Translations under genes and position numbers: made by a program
DNA from: Deltaproteobacteria bacterium
GTDB taxonomy: Bacteria > Desulfobacterota > Desulfomonilia > Desulfomonilales > Desulfomonilaceae
DNA length: 64,000 bases
Direction of reading: 5' to 3'
Assembly: GCA_021777225.1 (NCBI GenBank)
Contig: JAJYDQ010000005.1
Coordinates: 19,430 to 83,429, forward strand
In this document: in pieces, positions 56,953 to 64,000 of the stretch
Position numbering within the stretch: the first letter of the stretch is position 1
Layout: every line of letters begins with the position of its first letter
The notes under the pieces: model-generated
The model's input: the letters and a program-made list of their open reading frames with translations, nothing else
Told to the model about the DNA's origin: nothing
Databases searched by the model: none

Positions 56953-58137
56953 ATGAGAGTTATTAATATGGATCACGTTGCCGCCTCGCCGATACTTCCA
57001 GAGGTGGTTGACGCTATGTTGCCTTTTTTGAAGGAAAAATACGGTAACCCCTCAAGCATGCACGGCATGGGCGAGGAAGTTACGGACTCCATGGATGAGG
57101 CCCGTGAAAAGGTTGCTGCATTAATTAACGCCAAGCCCCAAGAGATATATTTTACATCCGGCGGCACTGAGGCGAATAATTGGGCGCTAAAGGGAGGTTT
57201 GTTCGCTAATAGAGCTAAAGGTAGTCACCTTATTACTTCGTCCATCGAGCACTTTTCGATAATGCATGCAATAAAGGCGTTGGAAAAGATGGGGATTGAA
57301 GTGACAAGACTACCGGTAGACAAATATGGATTTGTTGATCCGGACGATGTCAGAAAAGCTATTACTCCAACCACGGCGCTCATTTCCATAATGCACGCCA
57401 ACAATGAGATAGGGACTATAGAACCTATAGCCGAAATAGGAAAGATAGCGAAAGAACGCAATGTTCCGTTTCATACAGACGCGGTAGCAACCGTAGGTAT
57501 TGTACCAGTAGACGTCCAGGACCTTAACGTAGACATGTTATCCCTGACAGCCAACCCATTCTATGGACCCCATGGAATAGGGGCCCTTTTTGTTCGCAAA
57601 GGGACCAAGATTTCTCCTTTGCTGGATGGTGGCATTCAGGAAGGAGGCTACAGAGCGGGGACAGAGAATGTTCTTGGAATCATTGGCATGGGCAAAGCCG
57701 CTGAAATCGCTATCACACAAATTCAAAATCGCATGGATCACGTAAGACCACTGCGCGACCGATTGATGAAAGAAATCCCGGCAATCATAGAAGAAGTCGG
57801 TTTCGTAGGACACCCAACAATAAGATTACCAGGGAACGCGAGCCTCACCGTAAGATATGTTGAAGGCGAATCAATGCTCCTGTTTCTGGACATGGAAGGA
57901 GTAAAAATAGCAAGTGGATCGGCTTGTATTTCCAGATCACTTAAGGTGTCTCATGTTATGTTGGCAATGGGAATCGACGCCGGCACCGCGCAAGGTTCGC
58001 TGTTGTTTACACTGGGCACAGACAACACGAATGAAGATGTCGATGATGTATTGAGAATTTTGCCCCCTATCGTCCAAAGACTCAGAGATATGTCCCCTCT
58101 GTATAAGAAAACAGGAAGGATAAAGGCTGCAAGCTGA
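56953..58137 (+). CDS. IscS/NifS-like cysteine desulfurase homologue lacking the PLP lysine
   Basis: About 394 residues of class V aminotransferase fold. Family motifs are kept: FTSGGTEANNWAL, SSIEHFSIMHA with the active-site His, HTDAVATVG, and the mobile-loop Cys325 in ASGSACISRS. The Schiff-base Lys position is Pro202 (TANPFYGPHGIG, codon 57556-57558, where the family has SAHKFYGPKG-like sequence), so covalent PLP chemistry should be lost. An IscS from Archaeoglobus fulgidus likewise lacks this Lys (recollection). It starts at ATG 56953 after GGGGG and is followed at 35 bases by iscU, its presumed partner. It may relay sulfide-derived sulfur rather than desulfurate cysteine. Confidence 0.88.
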   Translation: MRVINMDHVAASPILPEVVDAMLPFLKEKYGNPSSMHGMGEEVTDSMDEAREKVAALINAKPQEIYFTSGGTEANNWALKGGLFANRAKGSHLITSSIEHFSIMHAIKALEKMGIEVTRLPVDKYGFVDPDDVRKAITPTTALISIMHANNEIGTIEPIAEIGKIAKERNVPFHTDAVATVGIVPVDVQDLNVDMLSLTANPFYGPHGIGALFVRKGTKISPLLDGGIQEGGYRAGTENVLGIIGMGKAAEIAITQIQNRMDHVRPLRDRLMKEIPAIIEEVGFVGHPTIRLPGNASLTVRYVEGESMLLFLDMEGVKIASGSACISRSLKVSHVMLAMGIDAGTAQGSLLFTLGTDNTNEDVDDVLRILPPIVQRLRDMSPLYKKTGRIKAAS

Positions 58138-58172
58138 AAGACGGTTTTGCGGCGCAATTCAGGAGTGTCAAA

Positions 58173-58661
58173 ATGTACAATGAAGTAGTGATGGACCATT
58201 TTACAAACCCTAGAAATGTTGGAGAAATTCCAAACGCTGATGGCGTTGGCAGTGTAGGAAACCCGGCGTGTGGCGATATCATGGAATTCTATATCAAAGT
58301 AAAAGACAACGTCTTGGAAGATGTCAAATTCAAGACTTTTGGTTGTGGGGCCGCAATAGCGGTATCCAGCATGGTGAGTGAACTGGCCAAAGGCAAGACT
58401 TTGGATGAGGCCATGCAGATAACAAACGCATCAGTAATTGACGCGCTTGAAGGTCTCCCAAAGAAAAAACACCACTGCTCGAATCTCGGAGCGGACGCGT
58501 TGCACAGAGCTATTGAAGATTACCAGGCGAAACAGAAGGGAAACGCTTTTGATAAACCTTCTGATCCCCCCGAAGTTTGTTCATGCCCTGTTTGTGATGT
58601 ATCGGACGCTGAAGAAGCCCCCTATTGCGCGTCCGCGTGTGAACGATCATCTACCAAATAG
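58173..58661 (+). CDS. iscU: IscU-type Fe-S scaffold with cysteine-rich C-terminal tail
   Basis: 162 residues. The scaffold domain (1-125) has the three assembly cysteines C33 (GNPACGD with D35), C58 (TFGCGAA) and C102 (HHCSNLG). After residue 130 comes an extra tail with C136, C138, C141, C152 and C156 (CSCPVCD and CASACE), which ordinary IscU lacks. AGGAG lies seven bases before the ATG. Together with the PLP-lysine-less IscS-like protein it probably builds [2Fe-2S]/[4Fe-4S] clusters in the cytoplasm. No hscA/hscB/fdx genes follow. Confidence 0.93.
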   Translation: MYNEVVMDHFTNPRNVGEIPNADGVGSVGNPACGDIMEFYIKVKDNVLEDVKFKTFGCGAAIAVSSMVSELAKGKTLDEAMQITNASVIDALEGLPKKKHHCSNLGADALHRAIEDYQAKQKGNAFDKPSDPPEVCSCPVCDVSDAEEAPYCASACERSSTK

Positions 58662-58701
58662 ACCGGCTATAACCCTAAGGATCACATCTCTTGATTGTCC
58701 C

Positions 58702-58728
58702 GGCGGAAGGTTTAAAAAGTCTTCCGCC
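58702..58728 (+). terminator. Hairpin after iscU, weak terminator
   Basis: GGCGGAAG (58702-58709) pairs with CTTCCGCC (58721-58728). The following ACTCTCTATT is poor in T, so it may be a 3' stabiliser. Confidence 0.4.
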
Positions 58729-58870
58729 ACTCTCTATTAATGCGCGCAGCCTGTTTTCTGGACAAAAACTGGTTCTGGATACATCTTTATCAAAGATATG
58801 TATTATCAATATGTTATATCTATAAAGATTAAAGTGGTCTAATTTTTATTAAAAAATAATCTAAAAAAGC

Positions 58871-58964
58871 TTGACAACATACTAATAAAATGGTTGATTC
58901 CTGTGCAGCGACAAACCAAACCTAATCCTTCCTTTGGCCCGTTTACAAAACGGGCTACTTTTTT
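58871..58964 (+). ncRNA. Candidate small RNA with own promoter and terminator
   Basis: TTGACA at 58871-58876 with a weak -10 (TTGATT, 58894-58899) precedes a strong terminator: GCCCGTTT (58937-58944), loop ACA, AAACGGGC (58948-58955), then TACTTTTTT. No open frame lies between, so an RNA of about 60 bases is possible. Alternatively it is a leftover of the decayed region that follows. No known family recognised. Confidence 0.35.
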
Positions 58965-59023
58965 GTGGAGACAAAAATTCCATTTTTTGCCTGTTCCGCG
59001 TCGAGCGATCGTATGCAGGCTTT

Positions 59024-59592
59024 TCAGTTTTCAATTCTCAACAACGCATGATGATTCGGTATATTGTTGGGATCGAGGCATTTCTTGATCTGTTTTATTT
59101 GTCGGACCGCGTCCTTCCCTACCGCCATTTCCAAATATTTACTCCTGATTTTACCGATCCCATGTTTACCAGCGATACTCCCACCCAAAGAGACGACCTG
59201 TTTACTCATTTCAAGGATGGTCTGTTGGACCACCTCCAACTTGACCTGTGTTCCAGGTAGAATGTTCGCGTGAAGATGACTATTCCCGATATGTCCAAAA
59301 ACATAAGAAAGTTCCTGAGGAAGACGTTAATCATACATTTTCAATAAATTTTCAAGCCTGTCCGTTGGGATGGAAAAGTCAGAGCCGATCTTGAGGAACC
59401 CAGGTTGTATCCGTTCATTTAGCTTCTTAGGGCAGATTGTCTCAGGTTTCGAAAAGCTCCGAATTGTCATATTCCTGTTCTAAGAAAATCGCCCCATACG
59501 GTTTCATCAAGTGTTTTCTACTCTCATCAGGCACAAGGCTCGCAGTTGAACGGCTGAACCATTTCATGGAGTCCCAGTAAGAGATGTATTGG
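59024..59592 (-). pseudogene. Decayed GlcD-type FAD-linked oxidase, C-terminal fragment
   Basis: On the minus strand pieces of the FAD-oxidase C-terminal domain follow one another with frame breaks: YWDSMKWFSRSTASLVPDES through YGAIFLEQEYDNSELFET and a stop, then FLKIGSDFSIPTDRLENLLK and an in-frame TAA, then FGHIGNSHLHANILPG, GGSIAGKHGIGK and the end near LDPNNI. This order matches glycolate/D-lactate oxidase GlcD. At least one frameshift and one stop separate the pieces and the N-terminal FAD domain is missing. The last ~100 codons remain open. Clearly a pseudogene. Confidence 0.75.
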
Positions 59593-59761
59593 TTTCATTG
59601 CTCAAACAAATAGCCATTGTAACATCGGATTCGCAGTAGGCGGAGATCAGCGTGACCGCTGAACCGGGATTCGTCCCTCAAATAATTCTCGAAACCATGA
59701 TCTCGAATATGAAGACCTGATTCGAGGCATCTCTTAATAAATGGTCCGGACATAATAATTC

Positions 59762-60499
59762 TCAATTTTTAGCCTCAGTTTCAAGCTGCCTTGAGCTTGT
59801 TTCTGGCTCGGCGTCCAATCTATATCCGACTCCCTGCACTGTCACAATCAGCTTTGGATCCGAGACATTGTCTTCGATTTTTGATCTGAGATGTTGCACG
59901 TGCACATCGATTGAACGACTTCCGGTATATAGGTCAGTCTTTTTCCATAGCGCTCGGCGTATGACATCACGGGTGAGCGCTTTGCCGGTGTTTCTGATGA
60001 AAAAAAGCAGCAACCCGAATTCCTTAACTGTAAGGTTGATTTTGTTACCATTTTTGCATACGACATTTTTCCCAACATCTATTTTCAAATCTCCCAATTC
60101 GATAACCCCATCAAGTTGAGGCTTTAATGAAGCCCCACGTCTGAGACATGCCTTTATTCTTGCCGACAATTCCAAATAATCAAATGGTTTTACAAGATAA
60201 TCATCGGCTCCTCTTTCAAACCCCAGGACCTTATCAGCAACACTGTCTCTTGCCGTCAACATGATGATAGGAACGTCCGATCGCTCCCTTATCGTTATGC
60301 AAAGTTGCATGCCATCGATATCCGGAAGAGAGAGATCGAGAATTACCAACTCAATATCCTGAAAATTCTCGAGTAGTGGTAAAACCTCACGGCCCGTTGA
60401 CGCCGTAAGGACAAAATAGCCGTCCAGTTCAAGGTTATCCCTAAGTATGACCAAAATGTCCGGATCATCATCCACTACCAAAACCTGTTTTTGATTCAT
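59762..60499 (-). CDS. OmpR/PhoB-family response regulator
   Basis: 245 residues: receiver with VVDDDPDI, phosphoacceptor Asp in VILDLSLPDIDG and Lys in LVKPFDYLEL, then a winged-helix DNA-binding domain with the RSIDVHVQHLRSKIED recognition region. It overlaps the 3' end of the upstream sensor kinase gene by about 30 bases, so they form one two-component system. Target is unknown; the divergent cytochrome operon is the obvious candidate. Confidence 0.93.
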   Translation of the reverse strand: MNQKQVLVVDDDPDILVILRDNLELDGYFVLTASTGREVLPLLENFQDIELVILDLSLPDIDGMQLCITIRERSDVPIIMLTARDSVADKVLGFERGADDYLVKPFDYLELSARIKACLRRGASLKPQLDGVIELGDLKIDVGKNVVCKNGNKINLTVKEFGLLLFFIRNTGKALTRDVIRRALWKKTDLYTGSRSIDVHVQHLRSKIEDNVSDPKLIVTVQGVGYRLDAEPETSSRQLETEAKN

Positions 60500-62138
60500 C
60501 TTCTAACCACCGGGGAACGGTAAAACTGAATTTACTTCCTGAGCCAACTGTGCTTTCAAGCCAAATCTTCCCATTGTGAGCTTCTATTAGAGCCTTACAA
60601 ATGGCTAACCCTATCCCTGAGGAGCCCTTTTTGATTTTGGAATCTTTCGGAAGAGGAGCCTGATAAAATTTTCGGAAAATGTCTTTCCGGTATTTTTCGT
60701 CAATTCCAAGACCTTCATCTTGAACTGAAATTATAACCTGATTTTCGTCCAGACGTTTTGCTTCCACGGATATAGCGCCATTAACCGGCGAAAAACGTAT
60801 AGCGTTGGCCAACAAATTGGTGAGGACCTGATAAATTCGATCTGGATCGATCTTAAGAACTATTCCCTCAACTTTGGCCGATATCTTCACATATTTTTTT
60901 TGAGCTTCCGCTTCTACTGCGATAATGGCGTCCCCGACAAGTTCTTCCGCAAGTGATTTTTCAAACTTCAGCTCAAGATGCCCTGCTTCAAGACGTGAAT
61001 AATCAAGAAGATCGACAACTAGTTTTATAAGCTGATCAGAATTCCGTTTTATGATCTCGATGTATTTTGAATTATCACTGGAAGTTCTCTCCAAAATGTC
61101 GACAGCTCCCTTTATATTAGTCAAAGGAGTCCTCAATTCGTGAGAAATATCTGAGAAGAATTCTGATTTAGCGGCGTTGAGTTGTTCCAGCTCCTTGTTT
61201 GCTTTTTCGAGATTTTCGGTTGTTTGATAAAGATCTCGTGTTGACTCTCTTATTGCTCTTTCCAGATGCTCATGTTCCTGTTTCAATTTTTCATCGATCA
61301 AATAACAGAAATCGGAAATTTCCTTTAATTCATCGCCCGTATTTGTAAAAACTGCAGAGGGCTTTTGCAGATTGATCCTGTTTATTGAGGACTTGATATC
61401 CCGGATTCTGCTTAACAGAAGCGATCGGGTAGACACAAACAGCAACCCTATGAGGATTGCGCCGAATCCCAAAGTCCCTACGAACAGGACCGCTCCACTC
61501 CTTTGAATAGCCTTCCTGGCCTCATTCATGGGGATAAAGATGGAAAGGCAACCGCCAATATCCCCTGCTTTATATCCGTTACCAGCATGGCAACTCAGAC
61601 AGTTTTCAGTTACATAGACCGGAGCTATATATCTCATGACCGGCTTGGAATTCTGAAAATCCATCCGAAAAATCTCTTTGTCTGAAGACTTTTTAAATAA
61701 TTCGATGGCCTGCTTTTCAAGTTCATCGGGGGCATTCTTTGAGTTCAAGCAATTGGTGTTGGTGAGCTTAAAATAGTAAAGCCCACTTTTAGAAGCTCGC
61801 TCTGATAGTTCACTGGTGAGAATGGATGGGTTGATCTTTATGAGAACAGTTCCGTCTAGGGTCTTAGAATCGGGTTCTTGAAACAGTAAATTAGGTGAGA
61901 TATCTGCATTTTTTACACGAACCAGTGTCTCGTGTTCAGCGACCCAGCCTCGGGTCAACACCAACTGGTTGTAAAGTATGGTGGCCTGCTTGCGAACCTG
62001 TTCCATGATCTGATCTTCCTGATGCTTCCATAGCCAAAAGAACAGGCACGCGAAGACCACCGCAATGGCGGCTGAAGTCACAACCAGGAACTTGAGCGAA
62101 ACATTTAGCCAGGAAAATGACCAGAAAGGCTTTGTCAT
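60468..62138 (-). CDS. Heme-binding (DUF3365) membrane sensor histidine kinase
   Basis: 556 residues. An N-terminal helix (~16-36), a periplasmic Tll0287-like DUF3365 domain (~40-215) with one CXXCH heme-c motif (CLSCH in ENCLSCHAGNG), a second helix (~215-240), HAMP-like and coiled segments, then kinase core with H-box SDISHELRTPL, N-box and DEGLGIDEKYRKDIF and GSSGIGLAI ATP-lid motifs. The heme suggests sensing of redox state, NO or another gas outside the cytoplasm. It pairs with the overlapping response regulator and is divergent from the octaheme cytochrome gene. Confidence 0.9.
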   Translation of the reverse strand: MTKPFWSFSWLNVSLKFLVVTSAAIAVVFACLFFWLWKHQEDQIMEQVRKQATILYNQLVLTRGWVAEHETLVRVKNADISPNLLFQEPDSKTLDGTVLIKINPSILTSELSERASKSGLYYFKLTNTNCLNSKNAPDELEKQAIELFKKSSDKEIFRMDFQNSKPVMRYIAPVYVTENCLSCHAGNGYKAGDIGGCLSIFIPMNEARKAIQRSGAVLFVGTLGFGAILIGLLFVSTRSLLLSRIRDIKSSINRINLQKPSAVFTNTGDELKEISDFCYLIDEKLKQEHEHLERAIRESTRDLYQTTENLEKANKELEQLNAAKSEFFSDISHELRTPLTNIKGAVDILERTSSDNSKYIEIIKRNSDQLIKLVVDLLDYSRLEAGHLELKFEKSLAEELVGDAIIAVEAEAQKKYVKISAKVEGIVLKIDPDRIYQVLTNLLANAIRFSPVNGAISVEAKRLDENQVIISVQDEGLGIDEKYRKDIFRKFYQAPLPKDSKIKKGSSGIGLAICKALIEAHNGKIWLESTVGSGSKFSFTVPRWLEDESKTGFGSG

Positions 62139-62460
62139 TTAACACAATCCGAAAGGTGCTATTTTTCCATATAAAGAACTTTATACGCCATTTTTCGATC
62201 GTTATGGAAATATTCAATAATAGATGGAGCGCCATCCACCGAGAAGAGAAAAAGATTTACTGATAAATTTACAATTTCTTAACACACTTTTACATGACAT
62301 TTACCTATTATTTGGACATAATCAGCATAGAAAAAAGCGTTGTTTTCCACGAGCGACGGGAAGTCCCAGTAAAATCGTAATAGGGACTACCAACGAATAT
62401 ATTTCGCAGTCACAAAAAGCTTTTTGCTGTTAATGAATACCGAGACAGGGAGTCGAAATC
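62139..62460. other. Divergent control region between the sensor kinase and cytochrome operons
   Basis: About 320 bases, AT-rich, with the ribosome site GGAG before 62461. No clear -35/-10 pair or dyad is defined by eye. It is the natural place for binding of the adjacent response regulator. Confidence 0.4.
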
Positions 62461-63822
62461 ATGAGAAGAGTTCTCATCCTGGTCGCAATTTCGGTTTTTA
62501 TGTCATGCAACCTGACTTATGGGGCGTCAAAGGTTGACCCCAAACTTTATGGGGCCCCCGAAGGCCAAGTTTGCATAAAGTGTCACGAACTGAAGACCCC
62601 CGGTCTTTACAAGATGTGGCGTCTCGGAAGAATGGGGCAGATGGGCGTAAACTGTTACGACTGTCACAAAGCTGAGAAGAAGACAGACAAAACGCCGGGG
62701 AAACCGGGTGGGTTTGATCACCGAGGTTTTTGGATATCGACTATTGTCAGCCCGAAAGACTGCTCCCGTTGTCACAAGGAACAGTTTGATCAACAACAGG
62801 CATCCCACCACGCTAAAGCGGCTGACATCCTGAATTCACTAGATAATTACCTTGGGTCTGTTATTGGAGGACCTGCCGCAGTGACGAACGGATGCCGTCA
62901 ATGTCACGGGTCGAATGTCAAAGTTCTTCCAAACGGCCAATTGGACCCTATTACATGGCCAAACACGGGCATAGGCAGAATCAATCCTGACGGCAGCAAA
63001 GGAAGTTGCGCCGCTTGTCACACACGCCATCGCTTCTCCAAAGAGCAGGCTCGACGTCCGGATTCGTGTGGAAAATGTCATCTCGGACCTGATCATCCAC
63101 AAATGGAGGTTTTCCGGGAATCCAAGCATGGTATTTTGTACCAGGCGTTCAGAGACAAATTAAACATGGACCGTGACCAATGGATCGTCGGCGTTGATTA
63201 TCAGGATGCGGCCACTTGCGCCACATGTCACATGAGCGCAACGCCGAACCAACCTGCTACCCACGAAGTCGGGGCCCGGATTTCCTGGACCTTGAGACCG
63301 CCCATTTCCATAAAACTTACGGAGTGGAAGGCTCGAAGAGAGCGTATGCAGGACGTATGTCGTCAATGTCACAGCGATTTCATGATCACTTCATTCTATA
63401 GTCAATTTGACTCTCTGGTTGACCTCTACAATACAAAATTCGCAATTCCGGCCACAAATGTCCGAAACAAGTTACGGGAAATGGGTAAAATCTCTAAAGC
63501 TGACTTTGCAGATAAACTTGATTGGACATACTATGAAATCTGGCATCACCAGGGACGAAGGGCCAGACACGGCGCGGCCATGATGGGTCCGGATTACACA
63601 TGGTGGCACGGTCTGTATGAAGTTGCGAAGGATTTCTACGAGAAATTCATTCCAGAAGTGGAACAGGTCATGGGAGGCAAAGCCGCCGCCGCTCCTATCC
63701 TGAATGAGTACATTTTTAGTAACCCTCTGCACAAATGGTACAAAGAGGGTATGACCAAAGAACAACTGCAGAAAGTGGAAGAGTTTTATCAGCAGAGATA
63801 CGGCGGAAAAGAAGCTAAGTAG
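62461..63822 (+). CDS. Octaheme cytochrome c, hydroxylamine-oxidoreductase-like
   Basis: 453 residues with a signal peptide (MRRVLILVAISVFMSCNLTY) and eight CXXCH motifs: CIKCH, CYDCH, CSRCH, CRQCH, CAACH, CGKCH, CATCH and CRQCH. After the last heme, the helical tail has WHHQGRRARHGAAMMGPDYT, a signature of the HAO family. Family members oxidise hydroxylamine or hydrazine, or reduce nitrite/hydroxylamine in anaerobes. Whether the Tyr that crosslinks heme P460 is present needs alignment; in a sulfate reducer a reductive role is more likely. GGAG lies before the ATG. Next gene partial. Confidence 0.92.
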   Translation: MRRVLILVAISVFMSCNLTYGASKVDPKLYGAPEGQVCIKCHELKTPGLYKMWRLGRMGQMGVNCYDCHKAEKKTDKTPGKPGGFDHRGFWISTIVSPKDCSRCHKEQFDQQQASHHAKAADILNSLDNYLGSVIGGPAAVTNGCRQCHGSNVKVLPNGQLDPITWPNTGIGRINPDGSKGSCAACHTRHRFSKEQARRPDSCGKCHLGPDHPQMEVFRESKHGILYQAFRDKLNMDRDQWIVGVDYQDAATCATCHMSATPNQPATHEVGARISWTLRPPISIKLTEWKARRERMQDVCRQCHSDFMITSFYSQFDSLVDLYNTKFAIPATNVRNKLREMGKISKADFADKLDWTYYEIWHHQGRRARHGAAMMGPDYTWWHGLYEVAKDFYEKFIPEVEQVMGGKAAAAPILNEYIFSNPLHKWYKEGMTKEQLQKVEEFYQQRYGGKEAK

Positions 63823-63861
63823 TTAACCAAACGATCAGGCCATCTTTTCAGGGCGAAAGTT

Positions 63862-64000
63862 ATGACAAACAGAACTGTGATATGCCTGACAGTCTTTCTG
63901 ATCTCAGTGTTTTTCACGGGATTCCAGTTCCGTGGATTAGGGCTAATCTGGGCGCAATCCGAGGTGTACTCTGAGGAATCAAATGTGAAACCTAGATCGG
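63862..64000 (+). CDS. Partial exported protein (cut by window end)
   Basis: The first 46 codons of a gene 39 bases after the octaheme cytochrome gene. A signal sequence (MTNRTVICLTVFLISVFFTG) ending near WAQS is followed by polar residues (EVYSEESNVKPR). It may be another component of the cytochrome system. Nothing more can be said. Confidence 0.55.
   Translation, partial: MTNRTVICLTVFLISVFFTGFQFRGLGLIWAQSEVYSEESNVKPRS

Noticed and set aside
58894..59273. Plus-strand frames of 64-108 codons
   Set aside because: They are antisense to the glcD-type remnant, whose minus-strand frame carries the recognisable FAD-oxidase motifs.

Overview
The window looks like a chromosomal segment of a strictly anaerobic, sulfide-exposed deltaproteobacterium (Desulfobacterota), perhaps near the Desulfomonile/Syntrophobacterales group. 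The signs are acetyl/propionyl-CoA synthetases, a multiheme cytochrome of the hydroxylamine oxidoreductase type, a heme-binding sensor kinase, NikR, TTG starts with good Shine-Dalgarno sites, and an IscS/IscU pair whose IscS lacks the PLP lysine. The taxonomic call is inference; there is no rRNA gene here.

Layout. 0-11 kb: an acetate/propionate activation island with the 3' part of a PrpE-type synthetase, a DnaQ-like exonuclease, two cNMP-CBS-DUF294 proteins, a full acetyl-CoA synthetase, an AcuC-like deacetylase and a degenerate acetyl-CoA synthetase paralogue. 11-15.3 kb: a large transporter-HEAT-cNMP fusion, a degenerate lytic-transglycosylase-like protein and an HU/IHF protein. 15.7-21.3 kb: EndoQ-like nuclease, a 28-residue membrane peptide with an ArsR regulator, NikR, an unrecognised protein and an S1-domain protein. 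21.4-30 kb: three tandem small heat-shock proteins, a PAS hybrid kinase, an exported Cys/Pro-rich protein, a TPR protein, CvpA and a LysM lipoprotein. 30-42.4 kb: tRNA-Ala, a secreted metallophosphoesterase, tRNA-Pro, tyrS, tlyA, serC-serA-purA, moeA, a hydroxyacid dehydrogenase and two broken genes. 42.4-54 kb: envelope genes (lptG, epimerase, glycosyltransferase, flippase) around the tig-clpP-clpX-lon proteostasis cluster. 54-64 kb: a MacB-like permease, a DUF2062 protein, an MBL-fold hydrolase, the iscS-like/iscU pair, a decayed glcD-type gene, a two-component system and a divergent octaheme cytochrome operon cut by the window end.

A recurring theme is the enzyme fold that has kept its architecture but lost catalytic residues: the Acs paralogue (P-loop and C-terminal Lys lost), the second DUF294 protein (nucleotidyltransferase motif lost), the serC-linked SerA (catalytic Glu and His replaced), the MltD-like protein (catalytic Glu replaced) and the IscS-like protein (PLP Lys replaced by Pro). 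These are read from motif positions by eye and need alignment. The most interesting units are the Acs/pseudo-Acs/deacetylase island and the PLP-lysine-less IscS with a cysteine-tailed IscU.
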